Assembly (NCBI GenBank): GCA_015660615.1 | Contig: DQKQ01000242.1 | Coordinates: 1 to 9,507 of the forward strand | From: Flavobacteriales bacterium | GTDB taxonomy: Bacteria > Bacteroidota > Bacteroidia > Flavobacteriales_D > Sanyastnellaceae | Reading direction: 5' to 3' | Length of the DNA stretch: 9,507 bases | Part shown: positions 1 through 5,423 of the stretch, piece after piece | Layout of the letters: each line of letters opens with the position of its first letter | Position numbering within the stretch: the first letter of the stretch is position 1 | Notes under the pieces: generated by a model | What the model saw: the letters and a program-made list of their open reading frames with translations, nothing else | Told to the model about the DNA's origin: nothing | Database searches by the model: none | Made by a program: the position numbers and the translations under genes

Positions 1-260
1 ACTGTAGCATCGAAAGCATTAGAGGGAACATTATTAGGTCCTACTTGAATAGTTATATTAAAATCAGTATCTGTGGTAGCGGTAGTAACTGGTGCACCAT
101 TTTCATTAAGTATATTAACCATAAGGGCATAGATACGACATTCTTCATTGTTGGCCTGATTAGTAAAGATAGTGTTAGTAGCAACATCTCCTGTGGTGTT
201 AGCAGCAGTAAAGACGGCCCGAGTGGTGTATAACTCTGGCTGCGGGTCTTGATTTACCAT
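1..260 (-). CDS. Hypothetical protein, N-terminal part, possibly beta-rich structural protein (cut by left edge)
   Basis: The reading frame is open from an ATG at 260 to the left edge, giving 86 codons with no stop. The product starts MVNQDPQPELYTTRAVF and is rich in Thr, Asn, Val and Ala, in alternating polar/hydrophobic stretches that suggest beta strands. It has one cysteine and no signal peptide or membrane segment, which sets it apart from its neighbours. I do not recognise the family. A soluble virion or surface component is a guess from composition and position only. An in-frame ATG lies three codons upstream at 269, but I chose 260 because a TATA-like box (283-290) sits exactly 22 bases before it, the spacing seen at four other genes here. 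No Shine-Dalgarno sequence is present, as expected for a leaderless message. Confidence 0.7.
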   Translation of the reverse strand, partial: MVNQDPQPELYTTRAVFTAANTTGDVATNTIFTNQANNEECRIYALMVNILNENGAPVTTATTDTDFNITIQVGPNNVPSNAFDAT

Positions 261-282
261 AATAAACATTATGTGCTTCTAC

Positions 283-290
283 TACTTAAA
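283..290 (-). promoter_or_regulatory. Archaeal-type TATA box for the left-edge gene
   Basis: The minus-strand sequence is TTTAAGTA followed by GTAG and preceded by AAGA. It lies 22 bases before the ATG at 260 and a few bases beyond the stop codon of the upstream gene. It is weaker than the three TATAAATA copies, but spacing and flanks match. Confidence 0.55.
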
Positions 291-292
291 TC

Positions 293-655
293 TTATTCTT
301 TTAGAATACCCATGAGTTCTAATTCCTCTGGGCTGGGTGGCACAGGGAGTTGGTCTGCCTCTAATAAAAGTGGGCCAAAATTAGGACTACCAGATAACCA
401 TGGATTATCAATAATAGGTTTCTTCCGAGATTTCTTATAAAATACGAACATAATTAATAAAATAAATACATCTAATAAGATGGCCCACGGTCCTAAAGAC
501 TCCAAATCGTCCATCATGACTGCAGTGGTGGTAACCGGATCTAACATTCCATTACGCCAAATCCATAGTAAATACACACAAGACACTGATAATAAAAACA
601 TTCCCGTAAAATAGAGATATTTAATAGTTTTCCATATGTTGGCCATACTGTCCAC
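293..655 (-). CDS. Small two-pass membrane protein, acidic C-terminal tail
   Basis: This is a 120-residue product from GTG 655, or 117 residues from the in-frame ATG at 646. Two hydrophobic segments (about residues 10-33 and 56-73 from GTG) are joined by a short loop with several acidic residues. After the second comes a basic patch (YKKSRKKP) and a Pro/Glu-rich cytosolic-looking tail ending in PPSPEELELMGILKE. I do not recognise the family. The start is uncertain. AGGTGG lies five bases before ATG 646 and would serve as a Shine-Dalgarno. A TATA-like box (676-683) would instead put transcription onset at about the GTG. The general plan resembles the upstream 158-residue protein: two membrane passes, then a Pro/Glu-rich tail. 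The two may be partners or remote relatives, though no residue-level similarity is obvious. Confidence 0.75.
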   Translation of the reverse strand: MDSMANIWKTIKYLYFTGMFLLSVSCVYLLWIWRNGMLDPVTTTAVMMDDLESLGPWAILLDVFILLIMFVFYKKSRKKPIIDNPWLSGSPNFGPLLLEADQLPVPPSPEELELMGILKE

Positions 656-675
656 CTAATATTAGGCTGTTTTGT

Positions 676-683
676 TATATATA
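676..683 (-). promoter_or_regulatory. Possible TATA box for the 120-aa membrane protein gene
   Basis: The minus strand reads TATATATA inside TTATATATAAC, in the 38-base gap between two genes. It lies 20 bases before GTG 655, close to but not exactly the 22-base spacing of the other promoters here. AT-rich gaps can give such a match by chance. Confidence 0.4.
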
Positions 684-693
684 ACTTGGGTGC

Positions 694-1170
694 TCATGCA
701 TCATTTTTAAACAATTCATCCTCATTATCCCACTCTGGGACTGGTTCTAAATCAATTTCGGGTGGAACTGAAAGTGGGTCGTTAGAAAGTAAGAAATCGT
801 GGACTCGAGGTGCTAAATCATCTAATTTCTCTTCAATAGAACTCCCCTTTTCTTCTGCTACTTGTTCCAATTTACTAAAGAAACTGGCCAAAATAGATGT
901 TCCACGATAAAACTCGGGTGTAAATGCCCTGCGTTGAAGGTCAGATATACGCTCTGCTGAACGCTGTGCCACAATAGCCAAAATAACTGCTGCCAAATTA
1001 GTAGACATAATAAATGCCAACATTTGATAATTTAGCCAAGCAGATGGTGCAATAACTTGTGCAATAGTTTGAGTAATTAAAGCCAAACCAATGGCCAGAA
1101 ATACCATAGCCTTAGCACTAATAAAATCAGTCATAGTAGCAAACTCCTTCCAATCATTTTTTGATGACAT
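694..1170 (-). CDS. Two-pass membrane protein with C-terminal helical/acidic domain
   Basis: The product is 158 residues. A short polar N-terminus is followed by two hydrophobic helices at about residues 17-41 and 47-68, a basic stretch (QRSAERISDLQRRAF), an amphipathic helical region (about 85-115) and an acidic Pro-rich tail (PPEIDLEPVPEWDNEDELF). I do not recognise the family. The start is firm: an excellent Shine-Dalgarno (GAGGAGGT, 1179-1186) lies eight bases before ATG 1170. The first 17 bases of the gene overlap the end of the upstream gene in another frame, so translation is probably coupled. The large soluble tail probably faces one side of the membrane and could dock other components. 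That is inference. Confidence 0.8.
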   Translation of the reverse strand: MSSKNDWKEFATMTDFISAKAMVFLAIGLALITQTIAQVIAPSAWLNYQMLAFIMSTNLAAVILAIVAQRSAERISDLQRRAFTPEFYRGTSILASFFSKLEQVAEEKGSSIEEKLDDLAPRVHDFLLSNDPLSVPPEIDLEPVPEWDNEDELFKNDA

Positions 1171-1639
1171 GTAAATATACCTCCTCGAATAAATCTATGT
1201 AACCAATAATTTCATAATCATATGATGCTAAAAGTTCTCTAACTTTTTTCTCCCATTTTCTGCCCTTATCTAATGCAAACTCTTCCAATCTAAATATACC
1301 TTGTTGTGCTAACATCATAAAATCTTCATAATGAACAAAATAAATCATTTTATTATTGAACTCTATTTGATGAAACTCTGAAGCAACTTGGTGCACATCC
1401 TCTAATAGTTCCATAAGGTGTCGCTCAAAGAAATCTTCTCCCATTTGTTGTTTAATTGGGTCTTCAACTCCAATACCTGCGGCTAACCTTTCAGCCATCA
1501 TATCCCAATCACGCTCAATGATAGCATCCCACCTCTGCCTATCCGAATCATAATCAATTCCTAAGTTTATTTTTCGATCTTTCAGATAGTCATTTCTCTT
1601 AGAAGTTAGATACTCTAACCAGAGGGTGGACTCATCCAT
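1154..1639 (-). CDS. Hypothetical soluble, mostly helical protein
   Basis: The product is 161 residues from ATG 1639 and begins MDESTLWLEYLTSKRN. It is highly charged, rich in Glu, Asp, Lys and aromatic residues, and looks almost fully alpha-helical. It has no cysteine and no membrane segment, so it is one of the few probably soluble proteins in the block. I do not recognise the family. The open frame extends upstream to a GTG at 1657, but a TATA box (1662-1669) lies exactly 22 bases before ATG 1639, so the leaderless ATG is preferred. It is the first gene of a predicted two-gene unit with the 158-residue membrane protein, whose start overlaps its 3' end. An adaptor or scaffold that works with that protein would fit but is not shown. 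Confidence 0.78.
   Translation of the reverse strand: MDESTLWLEYLTSKRNDYLKDRKINLGIDYDSDRQRWDAIIERDWDMMAERLAAGIGVEDPIKQQMGEDFFERHLMELLEDVHQVASEFHQIEFNNKMIYFVHYEDFMMLAQQGIFRLEEFALDKGRKWEKKVRELLASYDYEIIGYIDLFEEVYLHVIKK
1179..1186 (-). promoter_or_regulatory. Strong Shine-Dalgarno for the 158-aa gene
   Basis: The minus strand reads GAGGAGGT, eight bases before ATG 1170. It lies inside the coding sequence of the upstream 161-residue gene, which implies co-transcription and coupled translation. Confidence 0.85.
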
Positions 1640-1661
1640 AAAGTAATATGGGTGCACGACC

Positions 1662-1669
1662 TACTTATA
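1662..1669 (-). promoter_or_regulatory. Archaeal TATA box, leaderless promoter of the 161-aa gene
   Basis: The minus strand reads TATAAGTA followed by GG, preceded by AAGA, with exactly 22 bases to ATG 1639. The stop codon TAA of the 71-residue gene (1665-1667) is embedded in the box itself. Confidence 0.72.
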
Positions 1670-1880
1670 TCTTGTTTGGTGTGGGGTTGTAATAATCAAT
1701 AACTGTAGCACTTAAGTAAGAAAAGAGGCCCACAATAACTACCATAGAGATTAAATCACCTCTATCTGGCCATGTCCATTTAGGAAACTGAATTGGTCCT
1801 CCATCCTGCCAGACACCTAATTGGTAGTGCAGTAATGCTTCTGCCATGAAAAAAGCAAAAGTAATGCCTATTATCATCAT
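1665..1880 (-). CDS. Very small two-pass membrane protein
   Basis: The product is 71 residues, with hydrophobic segments at about 2-20 and 43-62. The loop between them is rich in Trp, Pro and Gly (WQDGGPIQFPKWTWPDRGD). The first segment starts almost at the N-terminus. I do not recognise the family. The size and two-pass layout are reminiscent of small viral membrane proteins or holin-like proteins, but this is only a resemblance in shape. It starts one base after the stop of the 199-residue gene and has an AAGGA Shine-Dalgarno (1886-1890) five bases before ATG 1880. No TATA box lies at the promoter distance, so it is the last gene of the unit that starts at 3326. Confidence 0.75.
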   Translation of the reverse strand: MMIIGITFAFFMAEALLHYQLGVWQDGGPIQFPKWTWPDRGDLISMVVIVGLFSYLSATVIDYYNPTPNKI

Positions 1881-1881
1881 A

Positions 1882-2481
1882 TTAATCCTTATCCCAAGTA
1901 AAAACTGGATTTATCTTCCATCTATCTATAATCATTTCGGAGGCCAAATTACCAAAAATCGTTCCAACAGCACCAATAATACATCCTAAGATTATTCCCT
2001 TCATCATTACAGAGGCGTCATCATCGTCATACATGTTGGCTACTTCTGGATGTTGTTGAAGATATTTAGTAACTTCTTTGGGAGGTGTATCCTTCTTTAA
2101 TCGTGGATCAGAAGCAGCCGCAGGGTCTCGATACACTTTCCCCTCTGGTGCGTTGTATTCTGAATGCATTACCAAAGGTGGTTGTAGACCACCACAGGAA
2201 GTCCCATGACCTTGAAAACGTCCACCTAATAGCCTACAATCCTCTAAAGTAGACTCAAAACAACTACCATCTGCTCCTATACAAGCCCCATACCAGTTGG
2301 AATAAGGAGTGGAATTAAACTCATCAGTTTCCAACAGTATATCTAATTGACTATCTGTTAATATATCCATAAGAAAATCTAAAGAATCTTCTTCACTGGA
2401 ATCAGGATATATTTCCAACCAATCTACATACTCTTGTAGTTGTCGATCTGAAATTAAATCTAATAAGATTTCCAGTTTCAT
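1882..2481 (-). CDS. C-terminally anchored membrane protein with a four-cysteine Gly-rich mini-domain
   Basis: The product is 199 residues. Residues 1-55 are acidic and helical (MKLEILLDLISDRQLQEYVD at the start). Residues 63-97 form a compact segment with cysteines 67, 74, 82 and 96 and the signature C-x3-DGSC-x7-C-x3-GG-x3-G-x-GT-x-C. This pattern strongly recalls the GAC(C)xxDGSC...GGxxxGxGTxC repeats known from secreted planctomycete and other bacterial proteins, where the cysteines are probably disulfide-bonded. A Pro- and charge-rich linker follows, then a membrane segment (about 160-180) and a short tail ending FTWDKD. The open frame runs 34 codons further upstream, but those codons overlap the 91-residue gene out of frame. 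AAGGAGG seven bases before ATG 2481 fixes the start. The ATG overlaps the preceding TGA (ATGA), indicating coupled translation. Confidence 0.82.
   Translation of the reverse strand: MKLEILLDLISDRQLQEYVDWLEIYPDSSEEDSLDFLMDILTDSQLDILLETDEFNSTPYSNWYGACIGADGSCFESTLEDCRLLGGRFQGHGTSCGGLQPPLVMHSEYNAPEGKVYRDPAAASDPRLKKDTPPKEVTKYLQQHPEVANMYDDDDASVMMKGIILGCIIGAVGTIFGNLASEMIIDRWKINPVFTWDKD
1886..1890 (-). promoter_or_regulatory. Shine-Dalgarno for the 71-aa gene
   Basis: AAGGA on the minus strand lies five bases before ATG 1880. It falls within the last codons of the upstream gene. Confidence 0.6.
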
Positions 2482-2753
2482 TTCTGGGCCTCCTTGATCT
2501 CTTCTGTTAGACCGAGAGCAAGAATTACAAATGGTATACTCATTAAAGCATAGTCGGACCAACCAAAAGCATCTGATGGCCATCCGTATTGCCTATATAT
2601 GCGACCAATACCTAAAAGAGTTGAAGTAAAGAAAGCAGCAGACCCCACAGCAGGAATCAACATCCCTCTCCAAGCCTTACGACGACTTTCTTGTTGTGAT
2701 TGAACTTCAGATTCTATCTGTGCTTGGACATGTTTTTGTTCATGATTGGGCAT
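2478..2753 (-). CDS. Small two-pass membrane protein with polar N-terminal helix
   Basis: The product is 91 residues. The first 28 are very polar and Gln/Glu-rich (QKHVQAQIESEVQSQQESRR) and probably form an amphipathic or coiled helix. Hydrophobic segments follow at about 29-50 and 66-83, and a charged end (EEIKEAQK). I do not recognise the family. GGTGAT (2759-2764) overlaps the stop codon of the preceding 188-residue gene and sits five bases before ATG 2753, so it is read as the second gene of the unit. Its 3' end overlaps the next gene by four bases. Confidence 0.78.
   Translation of the reverse strand: MPNHEQKHVQAQIESEVQSQQESRRKAWRGMLIPAVGSAAFFTSTLLGIGRIYRQYGWPSDAFGWSDYALMSIPFVILALGLTEEIKEAQK
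2489..2495 (-). promoter_or_regulatory. Shine-Dalgarno that fixes the start of the 199-aa gene
   Basis: AAGGAGG on the minus strand lies seven bases before ATG 2481. It rules out the upstream in-frame start at 2583, which would overlap the 91-residue gene by about a hundred bases. Confidence 0.85.
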
Positions 2754-2758
2754 CTGGC

Positions 2759-2764
2759 ATCACC
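2759..2764 (-). promoter_or_regulatory. GGTGAT Shine-Dalgarno for the 91-aa gene
   Basis: GGTGAT on the minus strand contains the TGA stop of the 188-residue gene and lies five bases before ATG 2753. This is the archaeal-type GGTGA form. Confidence 0.7.
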
Positions 2765-3326
2765 TGTTTCTCAATACAAGTGCTGCTATCGAACCTATTC
2801 CTGCAGCAGCGAGGATTGGAACCATGGGATTCATACTATAGGTGGGTTCAATATATCCATTCATCTGTTCAGATACCGGTTCTACATCATCAGCACCATA
2901 ATTCTCTGCGGCTACAACTGAATCGTCTTCAGAAGTTCGACAACCGAAAACATTGGACCACAAAGGATTACAAAGTCGGTTTTCAGTCATCCAGCGTGAA
3001 AAAGAACCCGGCATGGATTGGTCAAGATAAGTATAATCTTGCATATCTGCGCCACTGGAAGGCATCCACTGCGTAGTAGAACCCGATTGAGTATAAGGAA
3101 TACCGGCTTGACCATATGGCTGATAAGCATTACCCGATAGGTCTAAAGTAGTTAATGTAGGAACCCACGCCATCCAAGGAACTGTAGATTGTCCTTTAGA
3201 GATGGGGTCTCCACCAGCAGTATATCCAATAATTTCTTGTTTCTTTGAAGGATCTGTTGGGTCTGTAACATAACACTTTCGGTTATATAGGTCACCCGGA
3301 TCACAGGTAATTCCATAGCCAGACAT
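2760..3326 (-). CDS. C-terminally anchored membrane protein with a Tyr/Ser/Pro-rich ectodomain
   Basis: The product is 188 residues. It is rich in Gly, Ser, Thr, Tyr, Pro and Gln with few charges until about residue 130, where an acidic stretch begins (TSEDDSVVAAENYGADDVEP). One hydrophobic helix at about 167-185 is followed by a four-residue basic end (RNR). Four cysteines (8, 18, 119, 129) are spaced as two near pairs and could form disulfides. There is no N-terminal signal peptide, so insertion would be tail-anchored or virus-specific. I do not recognise the family. A virion surface or membrane protein is inferred from composition. A TATAAATA box 22 bases before ATG 3326 makes it the leaderless first gene of a four-gene unit (188, 91, 199 and 71 aa). 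Confidence 0.8.
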   Translation of the reverse strand: MSGYGITCDPGDLYNRKCYVTDPTDPSKKQEIIGYTAGGDPISKGQSTVPWMAWVPTLTTLDLSGNAYQPYGQAGIPYTQSGSTTQWMPSSGADMQDYTYLDQSMPGSFSRWMTENRLCNPLWSNVFGCRTSEDDSVVAAENYGADDVEPVSEQMNGYIEPTYSMNPMVPILAAAGIGSIAALVLRNR

Positions 3327-3348
3327 AGTATTACTACAGTCTTACGAC

Positions 3349-3356
3349 TATTTATA
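3349..3356 (-). promoter_or_regulatory. Archaeal TATA box, leaderless promoter of the 188-aa gene
   Basis: The minus strand reads TATAAATA within TAAGTATAAATAGTCGT (17 bases, repeated identically at 5410-5426). There are exactly 22 bases to ATG 3326. The box starts one base after the stop codon of the 352-residue gene. Confidence 0.8.
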
Positions 3357-3357
3357 C

Positions 3358-4416
3358 TTAATCATATTTACTAAATCGGCGGTAAAGGAGGATGGCAGAA
3401 ATTAATCCCAGTGCACCGAATCCAGAGAACAATAATGCATTCTTTCGTAATTTCTTACTTTCACTTTCAAACAGAAAACGATCATCGACATAAGTATCAT
3501 CATCCAACATAGGAAACTCGTGACACTCAATAATCATATCTAATAAATCATCGGCAAATGGGCCGGGAGCACTGACATGAACCAAATCATTATCACGGAA
3601 AACCTTGATAACACCATCTGAAACCATATCAGCCCAATCGGCGTGGGCTGTAAGTGCACTAAATAATGGCTTACTTAATTCAAATGTTTCCCATTCGCTA
3701 TCATCAAAAGTCACATCTGAACCCAATCCTTCTGGATTAACTGCTTCTGTTTCAATAACTGCTCCATCTGCACCAAGATGTGAAATATCTTCAAAAATAC
3801 CTTTCAATCCCTTCTTGAGACGTTCTTGTGCACAGGGGCAAGGGTCAGCATCTCCATCACCAGTGCAATACATAACTCCTTGAATCATACAAGCACAAGG
3901 CTTTTCTTTAGTAGCCCCACAGCAACACGAATCTCTCTTAAGTTCTTCACCAGCCATACTCATAGGTCCAATTTTATCTTCATTTTCTGAATGGAACGGT
4001 GTAGCATTTACAGTTACTACAGCATCAGTGCCCGGGGTGGCGGTTACCATGGAAGCAGAATTACTGCCGATAACACGACCGTTGCCATCAGGGTGGAAAG
4101 TATCGTCACCTAACATAGCAACTTCTTCAACACCTTCAGGAGTTTCTTCTGCGTGAGTCGCACCCGGCATTTCTGTGCCATCTGGCATAGTATGTGTTTC
4201 AGATGCTTTTTCTTCCATTTCGGGGAATTGAATATCTAATCCACTTTCTTTAGCAACACGCTCTGCTTCTGCTTTAGAACAAACTTTGTAACAATTGTGG
4301 GTTTTACCTTTATATCTATATTCACCTTTGATGCCATAAGATTTCTTTTTGACAACTGCAGTTACCTTGGCCTTAACCTTTTTCCTGAGGGGAAAACAGT
4401 AAAAACTATATTTCAT
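3358..4416 (-). CDS. Large C-terminally anchored protein with a cysteine cluster
   Basis: The product is 352 residues. Residues 1-60 are basic and look like a small beta-rich domain (KVKAKVTAVVKKKSYG) followed by a helix carrying CYKVCSKAEAERVAKESG. Residues 60-160 are acidic and low in complexity, with many Thr, Pro and Gly. Residues 164-195 hold eight cysteines (CCC, then CAC, a single C, and CPC), which could bind metal or form disulfides. An acidic soluble domain covers about 205-320, one hydrophobic helix 327-345, and the tail is YRRFSKYD. I do not recognise the family. It follows the 185-residue gene by four bases, and GGTGATT (Shine-Dalgarno, overlapping that gene's stop) precedes ATG 4416. 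Its size and anchor suggest a major membrane or virion surface protein; this is inference. Confidence 0.82.
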   Translation of the reverse strand: MKYSFYCFPLRKKVKAKVTAVVKKKSYGIKGEYRYKGKTHNCYKVCSKAEAERVAKESGLDIQFPEMEEKASETHTMPDGTEMPGATHAEETPEGVEEVAMLGDDTFHPDGNGRVIGSNSASMVTATPGTDAVVTVNATPFHSENEDKIGPMSMAGEELKRDSCCCGATKEKPCACMIQGVMYCTGDGDADPCPCAQERLKKGLKGIFEDISHLGADGAVIETEAVNPEGLGSDVTFDDSEWETFELSKPLFSALTAHADWADMVSDGVIKVFRDNDLVHVSAPGPFADDLLDMIIECHEFPMLDDDTYVDDRFLFESESKKLRKNALLFSGFGALGLISAILLYRRFSKYD

Positions 4417-4419
4417 TTA

Positions 4420-4425
4420 ATCACC
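4420..4425 (-). promoter_or_regulatory. GGTGAT Shine-Dalgarno for the 352-aa gene
   Basis: GGTGAT on the minus strand overlaps the stop of the 185-residue gene. The stretch ATGGTGATTAAATG is nearly identical to that before the 884-residue gene. Confidence 0.75.
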
Positions 4426-4978
4426 ATCCGAATGTTTGTGACTCATAAGAGACTCTTGGTGCAAATAAATCTGAACTTGGGGCGAATCCAAAGGATTCTT
4501 GGCCAACTGCGGCACCATAAAGACCATGGGAACCGAAATCAACGTGATCAGCAGTAGCAACAGGTTCAAATAAATATTGTGCATCATCGGCTAAATAAGC
4601 CATTTGTTCAACTTGCTCAGCATTATTTTCTTGCTCCTCTTCATCTTCATTTTCATCTTCGTAAGCATTTTGAGTAGCCTCTAAAAGAGATTCATACCTC
4701 TTAATTTCATCTTGGGATGCCATGCCACGAGTGGCACGACCCAATCCATAAGCCAAAGGTGCCACACCTAAAGCAATACAAGTTATGGTGCGGTGATTGC
4801 CCAAAACGTCAAACTTAGCCTTATCTATAATACAGAAAGCAAGTGTGGCTACACCGAGAAAGAGTGGAATGCCCGTCGAAGGACTCATAACTTCTTTTTC
4901 AAGAGAAGATGGCTCTCTTGGAGTTATGTCTCCTTCACCAAACAAGATTTGGTTGCGGAGTTGAGCAAAGTCTACCAT
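4421..4978 (-). CDS. Two-pass membrane protein with acidic C-terminal half
   Basis: The product is 185 residues. An N-terminal soluble stretch (1-33) is followed by two hydrophobic segments (about 35-52 and 63-80) and a basic turn (GRATRG). A helix comes next, then a strongly acidic run at 105-125 (YEDENEDEEEQENNAEQVEQ). The tail is rich in Gly, Ser and aromatic residues and ends SYESQTFGW. Its QESFGF recalls weakly the AESF motif of the two large proteins but lacks the AE pair. I do not recognise the family. A TATAAATA box 22 bases before ATG 4978 makes this the leaderless first gene of a two-gene unit with the 352-residue protein. An AAAGGT also lies just upstream of the ATG, but it would be mostly outside or at the very start of the transcript. 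Confidence 0.82.
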   Translation of the reverse strand: MVDFAQLRNQILFGEGDITPREPSSLEKEVMSPSTGIPLFLGVATLAFCIIDKAKFDVLGNHRTITCIALGVAPLAYGLGRATRGMASQDEIKRYESLLEATQNAYEDENEDEEEQENNAEQVEQMAYLADDAQYLFEPVATADHVDFGSHGLYGAAVGQESFGFAPSSDLFAPRVSYESQTFGW

Positions 4979-5000
4979 AGTAATACCTTTGGTCTACAAC

Positions 5001-5008
5001 TATTTATA
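5001..5008 (-). promoter_or_regulatory. Archaeal TATA box, leaderless promoter of the 185-aa gene
   Basis: The minus strand reads TATAAATA followed by GTTGT, with exactly 22 bases to ATG 4978. It sits just past the TGA of the 126-residue gene. The last bases before the start, ATTACT, closely resemble those before the 188-residue gene (AATACT). Confidence 0.8.
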
Positions 5009-5011
5009 GTT

Positions 5012-5392
5012 TCAGTTAGCACCAACGGCACGACCAAAGTAATTTGAGCCAAATATGGGCTCTGTAGTCATTAGAGTATATGAATAAGCAGTCCAATCAG
5101 ATCTAACTGTGTCTTCACCATTGTTACCTTGTTGTCCTACAGGATAAGTATAATTAACATTCTGCCCTACTGCTTGACCACCCATCAATCCACGATCTGT
5201 GCCAATAACTGGAATAGTCCCCCAATTATTTACCAGTTGTGGTTGTCCAGTATCAGTGTGAGCCTCTTTGGTCTCTTCGGTCTCTTCGTCTGCGGGTTCT
5301 TCGACAGGAGTCATTGATTCCTTAATCCATTTACCAACAAACCAGCCACCAACTAATAAGCCGCCATAGAGTAAAATTGTTTGAGTCTCCAT
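5012..5392 (-). CDS. Small protein with N-terminal membrane anchor and Asn/Gly/Tyr-rich ectodomain
   Basis: The product is 126 residues from ATG 5392. A hydrophobic segment (about residues 5-22, ILLYGGLLVGGWFVGKW) acts as an uncleaved signal-anchor. It is followed by an acidic, Thr-rich linker (EEPADEETEETKEAHTDTG) and then a Gly-, Asn- and Tyr-rich region of likely beta character ending SNYFGRAVGAN. There are no cysteines. I do not recognise the family; it could be a small virion or surface protein. The frame is open further, with ATG 5398 and TTG 5401. ATG 5392 is preferred because the TATA box at 5415-5422 lies exactly 22 bases before it, as for the other promoters. GGAG at about 5404-5407 would support 5398 if the message were longer. 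Confidence 0.78.
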   Translation of the reverse strand: METQTILLYGGLLVGGWFVGKWIKESMTPVEEPADEETEETKEAHTDTGQPQLVNNWGTIPVIGTDRGLMGGQAVGQNVNYTYPVGQQGNNGEDTVRSDWTAYSYTLMTTEPIFGSNYFGRAVGAN

Positions 5393-5414
5393 ATTCATCA
5401 ATTCTCCTCACGAC

Positions 5415-5422
5415 TATTTATA
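5415..5422 (-). promoter_or_regulatory. Archaeal TATA box, leaderless promoter of the 126-aa gene
   Basis: The minus strand reads TATAAATA within TAAGTATAAATAGTCGT, identical over 17 bases to the copy at 3344-3360. It starts one base after the stop codon of the 884-residue gene, with 22 bases to ATG 5392. Confidence 0.8.
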
Positions 5423-5423
5423 C

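Noticed and set aside
2482..2583. Longer N-terminus of the 199-aa protein (start at 2583)
   Set aside because: These 34 codons overlap the 91-residue gene in another frame. AAGGAGG before ATG 2481 and the ATGA overlap give a clear start there.
2696..3076. Plus-strand open frames across the block, including 2696-3076 and 6006-6797
   Set aside because: They lie inside well-supported minus-strand genes and lack ribosome sites. Their composition (for example His/Leu or Thr/Val runs opposite the Gly-rich region) is that of complement shadows.
5415..5422. TATAAATA read as a T4-type phage late promoter
   Set aside because: The octamer equals the T4 late -10 consensus, and a short leader would fit one or two genes. 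The exact 22-base spacing to ATG in five cases, the TATAAGTA and TTTAAGTA variants, the general lack of well-placed Shine-Dalgarno sequences at these starts and the GGTGAT sites on internal genes fit archaeal leaderless promoters better. Not fully excluded without the rest of the genome.
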